Assembly (NCBI GenBank): GCA_024640585.1
Contig: JAHEEQ010000039.1
Location: 1-6,138, forward strand
Length of the DNA stretch: 6,138 nt
Direction of reading: 5' to 3'
Source of the DNA: Micrococcales bacterium
Lineage (GTDB): Bacteria; Actinomycetota; Actinomycetes; S36-B12; UBA5976
In this document: piece after piece, positions 1 through 6,138 of the stretch
How the letters are laid out: the number at the start of each line of letters is the position of its first letter
Position numbering within the stretch: position 1 is the first letter of the stretch
The notes under the pieces: model-generated
The model's input: the letters and a program-made list of their open reading frames with translations, nothing else
The model's database searches: none
Told to the model about the DNA's origin: nothing
Translations under genes and position numbers: made by a program

Positions 1-146
1 GACCTATCAGCTTAGTTAACGGAGAAACGCGCACATTCTTGCTGGATGGTGATCAAGTCACTTTACGTGCTTACTGTCACAAGTTGGGATACCGACGCAT
101 TGGATTTGGCGAATGCACAAGCACCATTCTTTCAAACCATAGTTAA
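1..146 (+). CDS. fahA: Fumarylacetoacetase, C-terminal fragment (5' end outside window)
   Basis: Only the last 47 residues are visible; the first complete codon starts at position 3 and the TAA stop is at 144-146. Fumarylacetoacetase cleaves 4-fumarylacetoacetate to fumarate and acetoacetate, the last step of tyrosine and homogentisate breakdown in the cytoplasm. The call rests on the characteristic C-terminal block: a G-E-T-R-T-F-L-L-D-G-D turn, then a Y-C segment, then GYRRIGFGECTSTIL, matching the family's typical ending (GYRIGFGxCxGxxLP). The catalytic and metal-binding residues lie upstream of the window and cannot be checked. No homogentisate dioxygenase is seen here; it would lie to the left if the genes are clustered. 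Another member of the FAH superfamily is possible, but this ending is typical of the true enzyme. Confidence 0.85.
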   Translation, partial: PISLVNGETRTFLLDGDQVTLRAYCHKLGYRRIGFGECTSTILSNHS

Positions 147-188
147 TTGTGAATCTGGACTCGTACGTCGATTAAAAACTCCTTGAGC

Positions 189-218
189 AGAATTTCGAAG
201 TTTTAAATAGAATTTCGA
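189..218. repeat. Two 10-base direct repeats upstream of the hydrolase gene
   Basis: The sequence agaatttcga occurs at 189-198 and again at 209-218, 20 bases start to start, which is close to two helical turns. The stretch is very AT-rich and lies 87-116 bases before the hydrolase start at 305. A weak promoter-like pair overlaps it: TTGAGC at 183-188 and TAGAAT at 208-213, with a long 19-base spacer. The arms attaaaaact (171-180) and agttttaaat (199-208) are also inverted repeats with one mismatch. Same-face spacing would suit a regulator site, but this is inference and chance is possible in AT-rich DNA. Confidence 0.25.
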
Positions 219-304
219 TTTAATTTCCGTGTGTCTGAAAATATGGGCTAATGCTAGTTCATGAGATTTGTAACAAGGTTTTCCTTTTTCATCTCCAAGA
301 AATC

Positions 305-1300
305 ATGATCTCTCGTCGCAACCTTCTTGTTTCTGCTGTTACTTTTTCAACAGTTGTGCATTGCGCACAGGTATGTGCTCAGCCCGTTATTCTTGGTAAT
401 TCAGTTTCTGAAGAGAGCTGGTTTGATTCACATCGTCAGCGCAATCTTCCAGTCAAAATTCGATGGCCGAATGAAACAGCTTTTTCAGGCTCATGTCCAA
501 TTGTGATTTTTTCGCATGGATTGGGTGGCACTCGAAATGGAGGATCTATTTGGGGCAAGGCTTGGAGTGACGCTGGTTTCGTAGTGATTCACATGCAACA
601 TGTCGGCAGTGACTTGGAAGCAGTACGGTCAGTCGCTAAGTCATTTGCTGAGCAAAGTGTGCTTCGGAGGCTCGCGTCGGCTGAACAATTAATGGCGCGA
701 TTGTTGGATGTTACTTTTGTATTGAATGAAATTGAAAGGCGCCAATCGATTCAAGGCAATCCTTGGCAAAGAACTCGACTCAGCAAAGTGGGCCTTGCAG
801 GACATTCTTTTGGTGCTCATACAACCATGGGTATGGCGGGACAGCGATACCCTGGTTTTGAGGGAATTTCAGAGCCGAGAATCTCTGCGTTCATTGCATT
901 TTCACCAACAATTCCAGCGATTGGTAATGCAAAAAATGCATTTCAGAAATTAACAAGACCGTTGCTTTCAATCACTGGAACGCGTGATGGCGATGTACTT
1001 GGAGTTGGCGCAACGCCTGAGCGCAGAATAGCCGTCTTTGCAGCGTTGCCAGAAGGCAATAAAGCTCATCTTGTCTTGAAGGATGCAGACCACATGACAT
1101 TTGCTGGTGAGTCAGGACGAGCGACTGAAATTGTTCCTCGTGAAAATATCACGCGTGAACTACAAGAATCACATCATGCAACACTTGCTGCGATTACAAC
1201 GGATTGGTGGCGATCAACATTAAATGGCGATGTTCAAGCAAGTGCTAGATTGATCGAGCCACGAATAAATGCTGGTGATATTTGGCAACTCAAAAACTGA
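305..1300 (+). CDS. Tat-exported alpha/beta hydrolase (dienelactone hydrolase / PAF-acetylhydrolase-like)
   Basis: This is a predicted serine hydrolase of the alpha/beta fold, 331 residues from the ATG at 305. I chose that start because it places SRRNLLVSA at residues 3-11, a twin-arginine (Tat) motif, followed by a hydrophobic stretch and a likely signal peptidase site near residue 25 (CAQVCA before QPV). An ATG at 251 would add 18 residues before the signal and seems less likely. Visible catalytic parts are an oxyanion-region IFSHGLGG (residues 68-75), the nucleophile elbow GHSFG (Ser168), a probable acid in GTRDGD (Asp228) and the catalytic histidine in DADHMTF (His263). Length and motif order fit secreted or periplasmic hydrolases often labelled dienelactone hydrolase. 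The substrate cannot be told; an ester or short acyl lipid is plausible. It stands alone, with 158 bases before and 214 after it. Confidence 0.85.
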   Translation: MISRRNLLVSAVTFSTVVHCAQVCAQPVILGNSVSEESWFDSHRQRNLPVKIRWPNETAFSGSCPIVIFSHGLGGTRNGGSIWGKAWSDAGFVVIHMQHVGSDLEAVRSVAKSFAEQSVLRRLASAEQLMARLLDVTFVLNEIERRQSIQGNPWQRTRLSKVGLAGHSFGAHTTMGMAGQRYPGFEGISEPRISAFIAFSPTIPAIGNAKNAFQKLTRPLLSITGTRDGDVLGVGATPERRIAVFAALPEGNKAHLVLKDADHMTFAGESGRATEIVPRENITRELQESHHATLAAITTDWWRSTLNGDVQASARLIEPRINAGDIWQLKN

Positions 1301-1514
1301 ATACCTTTAAACGATTGAATTACCCACACGAAATTTTGCTGGTTGGGTGCATATCTTTCTCTGATGTAAAAGTCAATGCTCCATAGTCTTAACCGGCTTG
1401 GGGATCCGCATGAGGTATGTTAACTTGATCGTCGAACTGTTCATCGGGTTTGTTCTCGTAGGCAACAGACACTCAAGCTACTAGGATATCTTCTTTGATT
1501 GCGCTAGACACAAC

Positions 1515-2771
1515 ATGCCCATTTCTCCATTGGCCAAAATAGCCACAGCTGTACTTGTGATGCTTTCCTTTGCGGCGACCGCTCAGCAGCGAGACGACGC
1601 ATTATTCAAATCCGCCGAAGCGGCACAACCTGCTGTCATCGAAACCTTGCAAAAACTGGTATTGATTGAATCAGGATCAGCCAACTTGGCTGGCTTGGTG
1701 AAAGTGGCCGATTACGCCCAAAACCAATTGAACGCCCTAGGCGCCAAAACCGAACGAATCAAAACAACCGACAGTGATCGGGTGATGGTCAAAGGCGTTT
1801 TGACGGGTAAAGGCAAACTCAAAGTGATGCTGATCGCCCACATGGACACTGTCTATCCTGACGGCATCCTGGCTAGCCAGCCCTTCAAGCGCGATGGCAA
1901 CCGACTGTATGGCCCTGGCATTGCCGATGACAAGGGCGGTATCGCAGTCATTTTGCATTCACTGGAAATTTTGAAGACTATGGGTTGGAACAACTACGCA
2001 ACAGTCACCGTACTTTTCAATCCCGATGAGGAAATTGGCTCGAACGGTTCAGGTGCTTTGATTCAAGCCTTAGCGGCAGAGCATGATGTGGTCTTGTCCT
2101 ATGAGCCTACGGCCGCCAAGTCTGTTGCGAAAGTAGAAGGCGTTTTGTTGGCTTCAGCTGGCACAGCAATTGCCAAAATGGAAGTAAAAGGCCGCGCTTC
2201 GCATGCGGGTGCCGCGCCCGATGAAGGTCGCAATGCGCTCATTGAGTTGTCGCATCAAATGTTGGCTACCCAAGACATCGCCAAGAATATTTCAGGCGCC
2301 CAATTGAATTGGACTTATGCCCAAGGTGGCTCGGTACGAAATCAGATTCCAGCGCAGGCTATTGCCACTGCCGATGTACGTTTGCTTAAATCCGATGCAG
2401 CAGAGAAACTTCAAGTGGCTTTGGTGGCCAAAACGAAGGAAAGTCAGCGTGTACCCGATACCCATGTTCACGTGACGCTTGATGTAGGGCGGCCGCCCTA
2501 TGTGGCGGGTGAGCGAGGCATGGCTTTGGCCCAAAAGTCTCGTGCCATTTATGCCGAGTTGGATGGACGCCAACTGTTTTTTCATCCTGTAACGGGAGGT
2601 GGTACCGATACCGGTTTTGCCAGTGGCTCAGGCAAAGCTGCAGTGCTTGAAAGCTTAGGCCTAGCGGGTTGGGGTTTTCATGCCAAAGATGAATACATCG
2701 AGATCGACTCTATCGTGCCGCGTTTGTACTTAACAAGTCGTTTGTTGCAAGAACTTGGAAAAGCCCATTGA
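1515..2771 (+). CDS. Secreted M20 zinc peptidase, glutamate carboxypeptidase (carboxypeptidase G2-like)
   Basis: The 418-residue product resembles carboxypeptidase G2 (EC 3.4.17.11), which removes C-terminal glutamate from folates and peptides, in both length and motifs. A Sec signal peptide covers residues 1-24 (hydrophobic TAVLVMLSFAATA, cut near AQQ), so it acts in the periplasm or outside. Zinc-site residues are all present: His109 and Asp111 in AHMDTVYPDG, bridging Asp138 in GPGIADDKGG, catalytic Glu172 and ligand Glu173 in NPDEEIGS, Glu197 in SYEPT, and His389 in GWGFHAKDEY. His230 in ASHAGAAPDEG is the dimer-domain histidine. Positions up to Glu197 sit 3 lower than carboxypeptidase G2 numbering as I recall it. 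RNQIP and TGGGTDTGFA also match. No clear Shine-Dalgarno or promoter is visible in the 214 bases upstream. The cupin gene follows after 22 bases, suggesting one transcript. Exact substrate is not settled by sequence. Confidence 0.92.
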   Translation: MPISPLAKIATAVLVMLSFAATAQQRDDALFKSAEAAQPAVIETLQKLVLIESGSANLAGLVKVADYAQNQLNALGAKTERIKTTDSDRVMVKGVLTGKGKLKVMLIAHMDTVYPDGILASQPFKRDGNRLYGPGIADDKGGIAVILHSLEILKTMGWNNYATVTVLFNPDEEIGSNGSGALIQALAAEHDVVLSYEPTAAKSVAKVEGVLLASAGTAIAKMEVKGRASHAGAAPDEGRNALIELSHQMLATQDIAKNISGAQLNWTYAQGGSVRNQIPAQAIATADVRLLKSDAAEKLQVALVAKTKESQRVPDTHVHVTLDVGRPPYVAGERGMALAQKSRAIYAELDGRQLFFHPVTGGGTDTGFASGSGKAAVLESLGLAGWGFHAKDEYIEIDSIVPRLYLTSRLLQELGKAH

Positions 2772-2793
2772 GTTTCCTCCTAAAGTGCAAACG

Positions 2794-3447
2794 ATGAACA
2801 TCAATGCGGACTATGGCCAAAGGGTCGTGATTGACCACAATGAACTACCTTGGATCGCCAGTCCCGAATCTGGTGTTCTTAGACGAATGCTAGAGCGACA
2901 GGGTGATGAAGTGGCCAAAGCCACATCGATCGTTCGTTATGAACCTGGCTCTAAGTTTAATATGCACACTCATGACCTAGGTGAAGAAATTTTTGTCTTA
3001 GATGGCATCTTCAGTGACGAGACTGGCGATTACACCGCAGGTACATACCTGATGAATCCCCCCGGTTCTGCCCACGCTCCATTTAGCGAAACGGGGTGCA
3101 CGCTATTTGTCAAACTTCGTCACCTTGGGCTGGATCAAATGGAGCGTGAAGTCATTGATACCAAGACCGCAGTCTGGTATCGGGGCATGGTACCTGGCCT
3201 AACTGTGATGCCGCTGATGCAGCAGGGCAGTGGGTCAACTCTGGTCCGTTGGGCGCCTGAAACATATTTCAATCCTCACAGGCACTTTGGTGGTGAAGAA
3301 ATCTTTGTCGTGGAAGGTGTATTTGAGGATGAGCACGGACGTTATCCTGCAGGCTCGTGGATCAGAAGTCCCCATATGAGCCAGCACCAGCCCTTCAGCA
3401 AAGAGGGATGCACTATTTTTGTAAAGACTGGCCATCTCCATGATTAG
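2794..3447 (+). CDS. ChrR-like double-cupin protein
   Basis: A 217-residue protein made of two tandem cupin halves. I chose ATG 2794 over TTG 2755 because MNINADYGQRVVI is the usual opening of this family and because the TTG start would overlap the peptidase gene. Cupin 1 has HTH plus GEE (His58, His60, Glu64/65) and His94 in PPGSAHAPF; cupin 2 has HRH plus GGEE (His162, His164, Glu168/169) and His198 in SQHQPF. Both halves share the pattern EEIFVxxGxFxDExGxYxAGxxxxxP, so this is an internal duplication with a complete set of likely metal ligands in each half. Relatives include the C-terminal cupin of ChrR anti-sigma factors, but the N-terminal sigma-binding zinc domain of ChrR is absent, so an anti-sigma role is not supported. 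No signal peptide is seen, so it is probably cytoplasmic. It follows the M20 peptidase closely; what links the two functionally is unknown. Confidence 0.85.
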   Translation: MNINADYGQRVVIDHNELPWIASPESGVLRRMLERQGDEVAKATSIVRYEPGSKFNMHTHDLGEEIFVLDGIFSDETGDYTAGTYLMNPPGSAHAPFSETGCTLFVKLRHLGLDQMEREVIDTKTAVWYRGMVPGLTVMPLMQQGSGSTLVRWAPETYFNPHRHFGGEEIFVVEGVFEDEHGRYPAGSWIRSPHMSQHQPFSKEGCTIFVKTGHLHD

Positions 3448-3494
3448 CGTCAAGTGGGCCATTTCGACTGAAATTTTCTAATTCAAAGATATAC

Positions 3495-4907
3495 CTATTC
3501 GTCCAAAGTTGGTTTTTCTTCACTTTTTAAATCAGAAAACTTTGCAGCCATTGTCGGATTGTTACGAGTCAATTTCTTGATAGTGACATCCTGTGATTTG
3601 TCGTTCGCTATCCGAAGATTTCTGTCTGCCCCTTCTAGCGCATCCCTAGTTTTCTTAAGATGATCGATAGATTTATCAATTTCATCAATAGCAGTTTGAA
3701 ATCGCTTGGATGCAAGTTCAACATTTCTCGCAATTCCTGATTTGAAAACGTCTAAATCGGACTCAAAGTTCGTAATGTCAATGTTTTGTGCTCGAACTAG
3801 TGCAAGTTCCGACTTGTATTTGAGTGAATTCATCGATGCATTACGGAGTAATGTAATTATCGGTATAAAAAATTGTGGTCTAACAACATACATCTTTGGA
3901 TATCGATGTGATACGTCAACTATTCCAGTGTTGTAAAGTTCGCTCTCTGGTTCAAGAAGTGAAACCAATACGGCATATTCACATTGTTTTTCATTGCGAT
4001 CTTTATCGAGTTCTTTGAGAAACTCTTCGTTTTTCTTTTTTGTAGCAGTTGCATCGTTTTCATTCTTCATTTCGAACATGATGGAAACCAACTCAGTTTC
4101 AGAATCATCCACATCTCTGAAGATATAGTCGCCCTTGCTGCCGGAACTCGCGTCGTTGTCCTTTTCGAAATATGCTCTGGGAAATGCCGTTGCGCGGATA
4201 CGATTGAATTCAGTCTCGCAATGTTGCTCTAAAGTTTCACCTACCATTTTGGTTGATAACCGAGCTTTCATATCACGCAAACGTTCAATCGCCTCATCTC
4301 TATCTTTGAGTTGCGTTTCGTATTTGTCTTTTAAAGAATTTGCAGCAAGTTGCTTCTCAAGTTCAGATCTTGCTAAGTCATTCTTCATTGCATCGCGTTC
4401 TTTTTCAACGGCACTGACGGCTTCGTTAATCGCAAGTTTTTTCGCCGTCTCAGCGGCACTTAATTGTGCTTTCAAAGCCTCAATATCAGCCTTCAAGGCG
4501 GACGCATTCATTTGCAACTCATTCGCCATTTGAGCTTGCGCTAGATCAACCGCACTTTGTTTATCTTTTTGGGCTTGTTGAAGTTCTACTGCAAGCGAAT
4601 CGCGCTCTTTCTCAATCGCAGTAAGCGCTTGTGTAACAGCCAATTCTCTCGATAATTCAGATGATTCCAGCTTGCCCTTTAGTTCTGAAATTTCAGAATC
4701 CTTTTTAGCTGATTTTTTTTGTAATTCGTTTGCAATATTTGCTTCAGCTAGTTGAACTGCGTTGATTTTTTCCTGTTCGGCTAGGGCAAGTCGTTCGTGT
4801 AATTGCTGATCAAAATCTGAATCCCGAACTTGCTTGAGAATATCTGCATATCCTGCTTCATCAATTTTGAAAGCTTTTTCGCAGTGTGGGCAGATAATTT
4901 CGTGCAT
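3495..4907 (-). CDS. DUF2130 (COG4487-type) coiled-coil protein, possible PD-(D/E)XK nuclease
   Basis: The 470-residue protein opens with MHEIICPHCEKAFKID, where Cys6 and Cys9 form a CPHC zinc-knuckle-like pair. It continues as a long charged coiled coil (about residues 35-220) and ends with the conserved DUF2130 domain (about 220-400) and a helical tail containing DEIDKSIDHLKKTRDAL. The domain shows KGDYIF (Asp260), IMFEMKNE (Glu279, Lys281), then LDKDRNEKQCEYAVLVS. Asp, then E-x-K on the next strand, then a helix and a strand is the layout of PD-(D/E)XK nucleases; that reading is my inference, and the family's function is not known to me. The MHEIICPHC start is typical of the family. It lies 15 bases after the 103-residue gene and has no clear Shine-Dalgarno, which suits coupled translation. 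GC is about 40%, lower than the plus-strand genes. It ends 47 bases from the convergent cupin gene. Confidence 0.9.
   Translation of the reverse strand: MHEIICPHCEKAFKIDEAGYADILKQVRDSDFDQQLHERLALAEQEKINAVQLAEANIANELQKKSAKKDSEISELKGKLESSELSRELAVTQALTAIEKERDSLAVELQQAQKDKQSAVDLAQAQMANELQMNASALKADIEALKAQLSAAETAKKLAINEAVSAVEKERDAMKNDLARSELEKQLAANSLKDKYETQLKDRDEAIERLRDMKARLSTKMVGETLEQHCETEFNRIRATAFPRAYFEKDNDASSGSKGDYIFRDVDDSETELVSIMFEMKNENDATATKKKNEEFLKELDKDRNEKQCEYAVLVSLLEPESELYNTGIVDVSHRYPKMYVVRPQFFIPIITLLRNASMNSLKYKSELALVRAQNIDITNFESDLDVFKSGIARNVELASKRFQTAIDEIDKSIDHLKKTRDALEGADRNLRIANDKSQDVTIKKLTRNNPTMAAKFSDLKSEEKPTLDE
4356..4769 (-). repeat. Tandem 69-residue repeat within the DUF2130 coiled coil
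   Basis: Residues 47-115 (4563-4769) and 116-184 (4356-4562) align without gaps at an exact offset of 69 residues. AVQLAEANIANELQ matches AVDLAQAQMANELQ, and AIEKERDSL matches AVEKERDAM. A decayed third copy may start at residue 185 (KQLAANSL). The DNA copies have diverged, so the duplication is not recent or has been under selection as a protein repeat. It would lengthen the rod between the zinc-knuckle-like end and the DUF2130 domain. Confidence 0.7.
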
Positions 4908-4922
4908 ATAAATCTGTACAAA

Positions 4923-5234
4923 TTAGTTTTGCATTGTCCAAAGGTTCTGCCGTAAAGTATCAGCAGCGAGACATGGTAAGTCATCGCCTGAAATTCGTAT
5001 TTCGTGAGGCCCATAAATTGTGAAGCCTAAATACGATCCGTCAGATTGCTGATCTGCCCAGCCCATTTCAATATTCATTACTTTATCTATGATAACAATT
5101 GTATGGCCTAGGCTGAAATCGAGGTCGTCTTTTGTATCGATTATCAAAACTCTTCGCCCGTTGTATAAAACGGGAAAAGTTTGTCCGCTAAATGTTACTG
5201 GTTTAAATTTGCGATTTTTTTTCAATTTACACAA
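4923..5234 (-). CDS. Hypothetical protein, 103 residues, overlapping the upstream VWA-type gene
   Basis: I do not recognise this protein. It starts with TTG at 5232-5234, eight bases before the end of the upstream gene's stop codon (5227-5229), and ends 15 bases before the DUF2130 start, so it is probably translated by coupling within one transcript. A second TTG three codons on (5223-5225) is the other possible start; the first in-frame ATG, at 5076-5078, would lose half the protein. There is no strong Shine-Dalgarno. The N-terminus is basic (KLKKNRKFK). The rest alternates hydrophobic beta-like segments (RRVLIID, HTIVIID, YLGFTIYG) with polar turns, suggesting a small mostly-beta fold. There is no signal peptide, membrane segment or cysteine pair. 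It could be a partner or immunity-like protein for one of its neighbours, but only position suggests this. The near-perfect packing between two genes supports it being real. Confidence 0.65.
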   Translation of the reverse strand: MCKLKKNRKFKPVTFSGQTFPVLYNGRRVLIIDTKDDLDFSLGHTIVIIDKVMNIEMGWADQQSDGSYLGFTIYGPHEIRISGDDLPCLAADTLRQNLWTMQN

Positions 5235-6138
5235 CTTTTCTGCCTAAAGCGCTTTCAAAGCGTTCAAATGAATCTGATCGAATTTTCTCAGAAACTAATT
5301 TCAACTGGTTCCTTAGCAAGCGTTGCGTATGTTTAGCTAATAAATTCTCTAACTGATAGTGTGCAAACAACCATTCAAATAAAAGTGCCCAACTCGTTGC
5401 ACTGTCTTTTGTTTCTTTAGTTAAGTCAATAATGATTTGTGAGTATTCTGGTGGCAGTCTTAGTTTCAAGGTTTGTTGTAATGCTTGGCGAAAGGTTGTA
5501 AATGTGAGAGAAACAGTATTAAGTGTTTTAACAATCTCATCAATTGTCACTGTTGGTGCTGGCTCTGTTACATCTGCCCATCCTCTGTGTGTTTCCTCTA
5601 CTTTTGCAACATTTTCTACTTCACTTGCAGGGATTAATTCATCAGGCCCATCCGCAAGTTTTCTAAGGAACGCTGGTATTTCAATATCATCCATCCCAGA
5701 AGAGAGCATCGCATCATTGCGACTTGCTGATGCTGTTCGGTTGGTGCGCCAAACGCTAGGTGTGTTCAGGCGGCCATAGTCGCCGCCTAAGCTTGACGCG
5801 GACAAGCATTCTGAGATTGCAAAAGGTTCTGAATTGCAAGCCATTCGCATAACTTTCATGTCGGGCGCTGCTCGGGTGACAGAACCATACCCACCAAAGC
5901 CTGCCGCCTGCATTTGCGCCACTTGCTGAAGTTGAGGCAAGCCATCTGCCTTGTTTTCTTCAGCGCGTTCGTGCAGTAAGAACAAGTTTGTGTGTTGGGT
6001 CACCAATTGGTACTTCATGGCCAATGACTTGGCCAGTTTGGTGTCTGCTTTGCCTTCAGTCAGTTCGCCAATTTGCGCTGCGGCGCAAAGTCTGGCCACG
6101 ATGCCTTCGTTGTCCCAGGTGATGCTGGTGGGCTTGGC
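5227..6138 (-). CDS. VWA-domain-type protein, C-terminal fragment (5' end outside window)
   Basis: The reading frame is open to the right edge, so the 303 residues seen are only the C-terminal part; a GTG at 6097-6099 is an internal valine, not the start. The first 80 or so residues, with MKYQLVTQHTNLFLLHERAEENKADGLPQ split over residues 41-70 and then VAQMQAAGFGG, look like the segment that follows the von Willebrand A domain in bacterial VIT/VWA proteins. The VWA domain and its MIDAS metal site would lie upstream and are not visible. Residues about 93-190 are low-complexity and probably disordered. They include DDIEIPAFLRKLAD (150-163), very like the FtsZ C-terminal peptide. The last 110 residues are predicted helical, from TIDEIVKTLNTV to the end. 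GC falls from about 53% to about 37% near 5690. It heads the unit with the 103-residue and DUF2130 genes. The family call is from memory of this motif. Confidence 0.6.
   Translation of the reverse strand, partial: AKPTSITWDNEGIVARLCAAAQIGELTEGKADTKLAKSLAMKYQLVTQHTNLFLLHERAEENKADGLPQLQQVAQMQAAGFGGYGSVTRAAPDMKVMRMACNSEPFAISECLSASSLGGDYGRLNTPSVWRTNRTASASRNDAMLSSGMDDIEIPAFLRKLADGPDELIPASEVENVAKVEETHRGWADVTEPAPTVTIDEIVKTLNTVSLTFTTFRQALQQTLKLRLPPEYSQIIIDLTKETKDSATSWALLFEWLFAHYQLENLLAKHTQRLLRNQLKLVSEKIRSDSFERFESALGRKVV

Noticed and set aside
251..304. Upstream ATG giving an 18-residue longer hydrolase
   Set aside because: It would bury the twin-arginine motif behind an unusual extension; the ATG at 305 gives a normal Tat signal.
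726..953. 75-codon frame inside the hydrolase gene
   Set aside because: It overlaps the nucleophile elbow of a clear hydrolase in another frame and shows no family features.
1324..1347. ACCCA / TGGGT inverted repeat after the hydrolase gene as a terminator
   Set aside because: Five-base stem with a loop of more than ten bases and no T tract after it.
3461..3480. Small hairpin ATTTC-GACT-GAAAT followed by TTTCTA in the convergent junction
   Set aside because: The stem is only five mostly AT pairs and the T run is broken, so it is too weak to call a terminator on either strand.
4135..4533. 132-codon plus-strand frame within the DUF2130 gene
   Set aside because: It is antisense to the well-supported coiled-coil gene and its serine- and phenylalanine-rich translation is what an antisense coiled coil gives.
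5215..5234. Programmed frameshift joining the VWA-type gene to the 103-residue gene at the A-rich stretch
   Set aside because: The A run lies after the upstream stop codon and no slippery heptamer sits in the overlap; a simple coupled restart explains it.
5432..5779. 115-codon plus-strand frame opposite the VWA-type gene
   Set aside because: Antisense shadow with no recognisable motif and no matching neighbour.

Overview
The window looks like a bacterial chromosome segment, most likely from a Betaproteobacterium of the order Burkholderiales with moderate GC. This rests on recognising the protein families by eye: a fumarylacetoacetase end, a Tat-exported alpha/beta hydrolase, a carboxypeptidase G2-type M20 peptidase and a ChrR-like double cupin. 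No search was run. I see no tRNA, rRNA, CRISPR array, insertion sequence or transposase.

Layout. The left half (1-3447) is on the plus strand and looks like ordinary metabolism. It holds the last 47 codons of a fumarylacetoacetase (ends 146), a secreted serine hydrolase (305-1300), a 214-base gap with no convincing signal, then a tight pair: a secreted zinc M20 glutamate carboxypeptidase (1515-2771) followed after 22 bases by a two-cupin protein (2794-3447). A 47-base convergent junction follows. The right half (3495-6138) is on the minus strand and reads right to left as a compact three-gene unit: the C-terminal 303 residues of a protein recognised as a VWA-domain-type protein (open at the right edge), an unrecognised protein of 103 residues whose TTG start overlaps it by 8 bases, and, 15 bases on, a 470-residue DUF2130 coiled-coil protein with a possible PD-(D/E)XK nuclease core.

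The minus-strand unit is the part most worth attention. The VWA-type gene changes composition sharply near position 5690, from about 53% GC on its 5' side to about 37% GC on its 3' side (hand counts). At that same point it encodes DDIEIPAFLRKLAD, almost the C-terminal peptide by which FtsZ binds its partners. The two downstream genes share the low GC. My inference is that a conserved VWA protein core has been joined to a variable, AT-rich tail and two partner genes, possibly an accessory or conflict system; this is a hypothesis only.
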